This document shows positions 61,790-64,000 of a stretch of 64,000 nucleotides of DNA, piece by piece. The notes beneath the pieces were generated by a model. The model did no database searches, was not told the origin of the DNA, and worked only from the letters and a program-made list of their open reading frames with translations. Within the stretch, counting starts at the first letter, position 1. Every line of letters begins with the position of its first letter. A program made the position numbers and the translations under genes. This DNA is from an uncultured Anaeroplasmataceae bacterium (GTDB lineage: Bacteria; Bacillota_I; Bacilli_A; Acholeplasmatales; Anaeroplasmataceae): positions 185,206 to 249,205 of the forward strand of contig CANRFF010000002.1 in the NCBI GenBank assembly GCA_947629825.1, in the 5' to 3' direction.

Positions 61790-61821
61790 AGCCTGAAATG
61801 ATTTCATTTCGGGCTTTTTTT
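61790..61821 (+). terminator. Terminator of tRNA-Thr
   Basis: AGCCTGAAAT pairs with ATTTCGGGCT (one T-G pair) around a five-base loop, then seven T. Confidence 0.88.
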
Positions 61822-62068
61822 ATAAAAGAATAACCAATGTGAAATGATTTATGAATTGAGTTTTGTCAAGTAGATAGTTAAATTTGAAAAAATTTAGGTG
61901 CAATATTGATACTGAATAGACCAGTGTACTCCATTTTTTGTAAACTCTAGTCATTGTAATTCAATATGGTGATAAATTATGAATGCCAATAATTATTAAT
62001 AAAAGAATTTATTTTTTTTAAAAAGCATAATAATTTCAAAAAATATGAATAATATGTAATGAATTAAC
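61822..62068. other. AT-rich stretch without a gene
   Basis: Nothing recognisable is seen apart from the promoter at its right end. Confidence 0.4.
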
Positions 62069-62097
62069 TTGCTAAAACAAGTAAAAAGAGATATAAT
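62069..62097 (+). promoter_or_regulatory. Promoter of the ATPase/TOPRIM-like operon
   Basis: TTGCTA and TATAAT are spaced by 17 bases, about 34 bases before the ribosome site of the ATPase gene. Confidence 0.65.
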
Positions 62098-62143
62098 ATA
62101 TTAACAAACATTCAAAAAAAGTGAATTTTTGGAGGAATATAAA

Positions 62144-63301
62144 ATGGTTGTTATGAATGTGAAATTTAATAATGTTTTGTCTTTTTATAATTTTGAAGTA
62201 AACTTTTCATATGCTTCAAAGTTAAAAACAAGTCTTATTGATGGTGAATATTTAAAAAATGTTCCTAGTTTTAGATATAAAAAATTAAATGTGTTTGTTG
62301 GATCAAATGCGACGGGAAAGACTTCATTAATTAAGTGTATTTGGAAAACGTTATTATTTCTTACAAAAAAAGATAAAGTTTTTATTGTTGATATATTTAA
62401 TCTTAAATATGATGAATCTTTCATCGAAATTGATTTGGTAGAGGATAATACACAGGAACATGTATTACATAGATTTAAAATCATTTCAAATAATAAAGTT
62501 GAGGATATTGATATAAAAATATCACATACATATGTATCTCTTTCTACCAAGCAATCCTCACGTGATTCTTATGAAACTAAAGTTAGAGAATTAAACAAGT
62601 TGGAAGATAATTATATTGATTATTTAGAATGTTTAAATAATTCTGGAATGTCAATAGGATGGAATATGATTTTACCTGCAACTGAAGAAGGATTTGATAA
62701 AATCAGATATGCTAAACCTCAAAATGAAGAAGAAAGATTTACATATGAAAATATATTAGAAAGAGTGTTTAAAACATTAGATCCTTCTATAGTTAATGTG
62801 TCTAAAAGTAAAGATGCAAATAATGCTTATGTTTTTGAACATGAAAATACTGAAAAAATAATTATTCAAGAAGGAATGACTATTTCAGCAATCCCATACT
62901 TGTCAAGTGGTACTAAATATGGAATTAATATAGCTAATATGATGTTTGGTATAAAATATCATCAGAATGGTATTTATCTGATGGATGAACAATTTTCGTA
63001 TGTTAATTCTGAAATTGAAGCAGCTATGCTTTCAACTATGGTCTCAATGCTCGGCGATAATGAACAAATTTTTTTTACAACGCATAATTCAAGTATATTA
63101 TCTTTAGGTTTTCCATTCCATTCTTTTTATTTTATGAAAAAGAGCTTTAAAAATGACAGAAATGAAATATCAATTTCATGCGGTTCTGATGTAGAAAACA
63201 GAAATAATGTTTCTCCCAAAACCATATTAGATAATGATATTTTCGCAATAGCTCCAGATTTAAATGGAATTTTTGAATTGGGGGAAGCAAAAAATGACTA
63301 A
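62144..63301 (+). CDS. AAA15-like ATPase of a two-gene defence-type system
   Basis: A 385-residue ATPase. It begins with an ABC/SMC-type strand (NVKFNNVLSFYNFEVNFS) and Walker A VFVGSNATGKTSLIKC (53-60). An insert of helices and strands is followed by YLSSGTKYGINIANMMF (signature-like), Walker B IYLMDEQFSYVNSE (280-283) and the switch FFTTHNSSILSLGF (312-317). This order matches RloA/AbiL-like or OLD-like ATPases that pair with a TOPRIM or RloB partner. The ATG at 62144 was chosen because GGAGG lies nine bases upstream; the longer frame starts at TTG within no site. The next gene overlaps it by eight bases. Confidence 0.8.
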   Translation: MVVMNVKFNNVLSFYNFEVNFSYASKLKTSLIDGEYLKNVPSFRYKKLNVFVGSNATGKTSLIKCIWKTLLFLTKKDKVFIVDIFNLKYDESFIEIDLVEDNTQEHVLHRFKIISNNKVEDIDIKISHTYVSLSTKQSSRDSYETKVRELNKLEDNYIDYLECLNNSGMSIGWNMILPATEEGFDKIRYAKPQNEEERFTYENILERVFKTLDPSIVNVSKSKDANNAYVFEHENTEKIIIQEGMTISAIPYLSSGTKYGINIANMMFGIKYHQNGIYLMDEQFSYVNSEIEAAMLSTMVSMLGDNEQIFFTTHNSSILSLGFPFHSFYFMKKSFKNDRNEISISCGSDVENRNNVSPKTILDNDIFAIAPDLNGIFELGEAKND

Positions 63302-63806
63302 ATATTTTCAATATTTTGTTGAAGGGGAATGTGAAAGAAAACTAATCAACGAATTAAAGGGATCTAACATGATATTACCAGGAAAAGTCGAAGTCTTCAA
63401 TGTTTTGCGAGATAAAATTTCTAAACAGAGATTATTAGTATTAAAACCTAAAACTAATATTATTTTGATTTATGATATTGATGTGGAAAAAACAGAAATT
63501 TTAAAGTATAATATTGATTTTTTAAAAAAACATAATTTTAAAAAAATTTATCATATTCAATCTCTTAATAATTTTGAAGATGAATTAGTGTTTGCAACCT
63601 CATTGAAAAGCATTAATGATATGTATCATACTGCTAGTGTTGATGAATTTAAAACTAAATTTTTACATCAAAATAATTTACTTGCAAAACTAAAAAATAT
63701 TCATTATACTAATTGTGAAATGTGGTCTAGAGTGAATAAAAAAGAACCATTTAGTGTGTATTCTAAAGAAGAAGATTTAAATATAATTAAAAAATTAAAA
63801 GTATAA
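63294..63806 (+). CDS. TOPRIM/RloB-like partner of the ATPase
   Basis: A 170-residue protein. Two acidic motifs suggest a TOPRIM-type fold: FQYFVEGECERKLINELK (VEGxxE, Glu10 and Glu14) and IILIYDIDVEKTEIL (Asp61 and Asp63). It ends MWSRVNKKEPFSVYSKEEDL. TOPRIM-like partners of AAA15 ATPases cut or modify nucleic acids in several abortive-infection systems. The ATG at 63294 lies inside the end of the ATPase gene (ATGACTAA), which shows coupling. The final part of the longer upstream frame has no ribosome site. Family assignment is from motifs only. Confidence 0.65.
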   Translation: MTKYFQYFVEGECERKLINELKGSNMILPGKVEVFNVLRDKISKQRLLVLKPKTNIILIYDIDVEKTEILKYNIDFLKKHNFKKIYHIQSLNNFEDELVFATSLKSINDMYHTASVDEFKTKFLHQNNLLAKLKNIHYTNCEMWSRVNKKEPFSVYSKEEDLNIIKKLKV

Positions 63807-64000
63807 ATAAACAATAGTTATTGTGATGTTAATAGTCACAATATTAGTTAAAATTTTAATTAGGTAGAAATTGAGAGCTTGAATCTTAAAACCAATGTTA
63901 TAAAAAAACGGCATTTATCAGAATGATATGATACCTCTAAAGTAGACAAATAAAATAATTAAAAGGAAACAATCCCCTAGGGGATTCGGACCTTGAGATT
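63807..64000. other. Right end of the window, no gene
   Basis: A hairpin TATTGTGA/TCACAATA lies just after the last gene (about 63820-63842), and a perfect 16-base palindrome AATCCCCTAGGGGATT lies at 63971-63986. An A/T-rich sequence around 63925-63950 resembles the end of some insertion sequences, but too little is visible to say so. Confidence 0.35.

Noticed and set aside
63920..63950. Insertion sequence end at the right edge
   Set aside because: The sequence CTCTAAAGTAGACA looks suggestive, but the window ends before any transposase could be seen.
1..64000. CRISPR array
   Set aside because: No evenly spaced direct repeats with unique spacers were found on either strand.
1..64000. UGA read as tryptophan
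   Set aside because: Several core genes end at TGA in overlaps with the next start (for example 4934-4936) and Trp is encoded by TGG, so the code is standard.

Overview
The window looks like a chromosome segment of a low-GC Gram-positive bacterium (Bacillota; a gut-dwelling Bacilli/Erysipelotrichia-type lineage is my best guess). Evidence: a PolC-type replicative polymerase, a glyQS-dnaG-sigA block, single-chain glycyl-tRNA synthetase, a fused cytidylate kinase/S1 protein, Mur-ligase and D-Ala-D-Ala ligase-like genes, and four sporulation-linked genes (SpmA, SpmB, a CotD-like coat protein, a SpoVIF-like protein). UGA is used as a stop, so this is not a reassigned-code Mollicute. Core genes favour CCG, ACG, TCG and GGA codons.

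Region 1 (1-16826) reads as one long operon for host glycosaminoglycan use. It holds membrane-anchored surface proteins with Ig-like domains, a heparinase II/III-type lyase, a beta-helix protein that may be a lyase, a sugar-binding lipoprotein, a PL8-type lyase that lacks a signal peptide, an RpiR regulator, an aldose-epimerase-like protein, NagB, NagA, a ROK kinase and an MsmX/UgpC-type ABC ATPase. Several junctions overlap as ATGA, and a terminator ends the unit.

Region 2 (16827-40372) is mostly housekeeping: an alpha/beta hydrolase, a membrane Mur ligase and a Ddl-like ligase; a MATE transporter; RDD and PucR-like proteins; a second MsmX; acpP followed by a LeuRS-like protein that has lost the HIGH and KMSKS motifs; a radical SAM protein; polC; a Bax-inhibitor-like protein; a CotD-like protein; glyQS, dnaG and sigA; and a TrmK-esterase fusion.

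Region 3 (40373-42360) is an inserted toxin-antitoxin module (DUF3990-type ADP-ribosyltransferase-like toxin plus XRE protein) with an operator-like palindrome at both ends, next to decayed genes.

Region 4 (42399-54391) returns to core genes: M18 aminopeptidase, spmA-spmB, rluB, cmk-rpsA fusion, der, gpsA, a spoVIF-like gene, tcdA, a flavodoxin lipoprotein and four tRNAs (Ser, Gly, Pro, Leu). Small accessory genes sit between them: an Asn-rich peptide and a PD-(D/E)XK-like protein.

Region 5 (54392-64000) lies just after tRNA-Leu and is strikingly AT-rich. It looks like a horizontally acquired defence island. A broken HTH regulator is followed by an EcoRI-family adenine methyltransferase, a DUF262-HNH nuclease, a PHP-ATPase of TrlF type and a small coupled protein. 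Beyond a membrane protein, an HNH fragment and tRNA-Thr comes a second system: an AAA ATPase overlapped by a TOPRIM-like protein.
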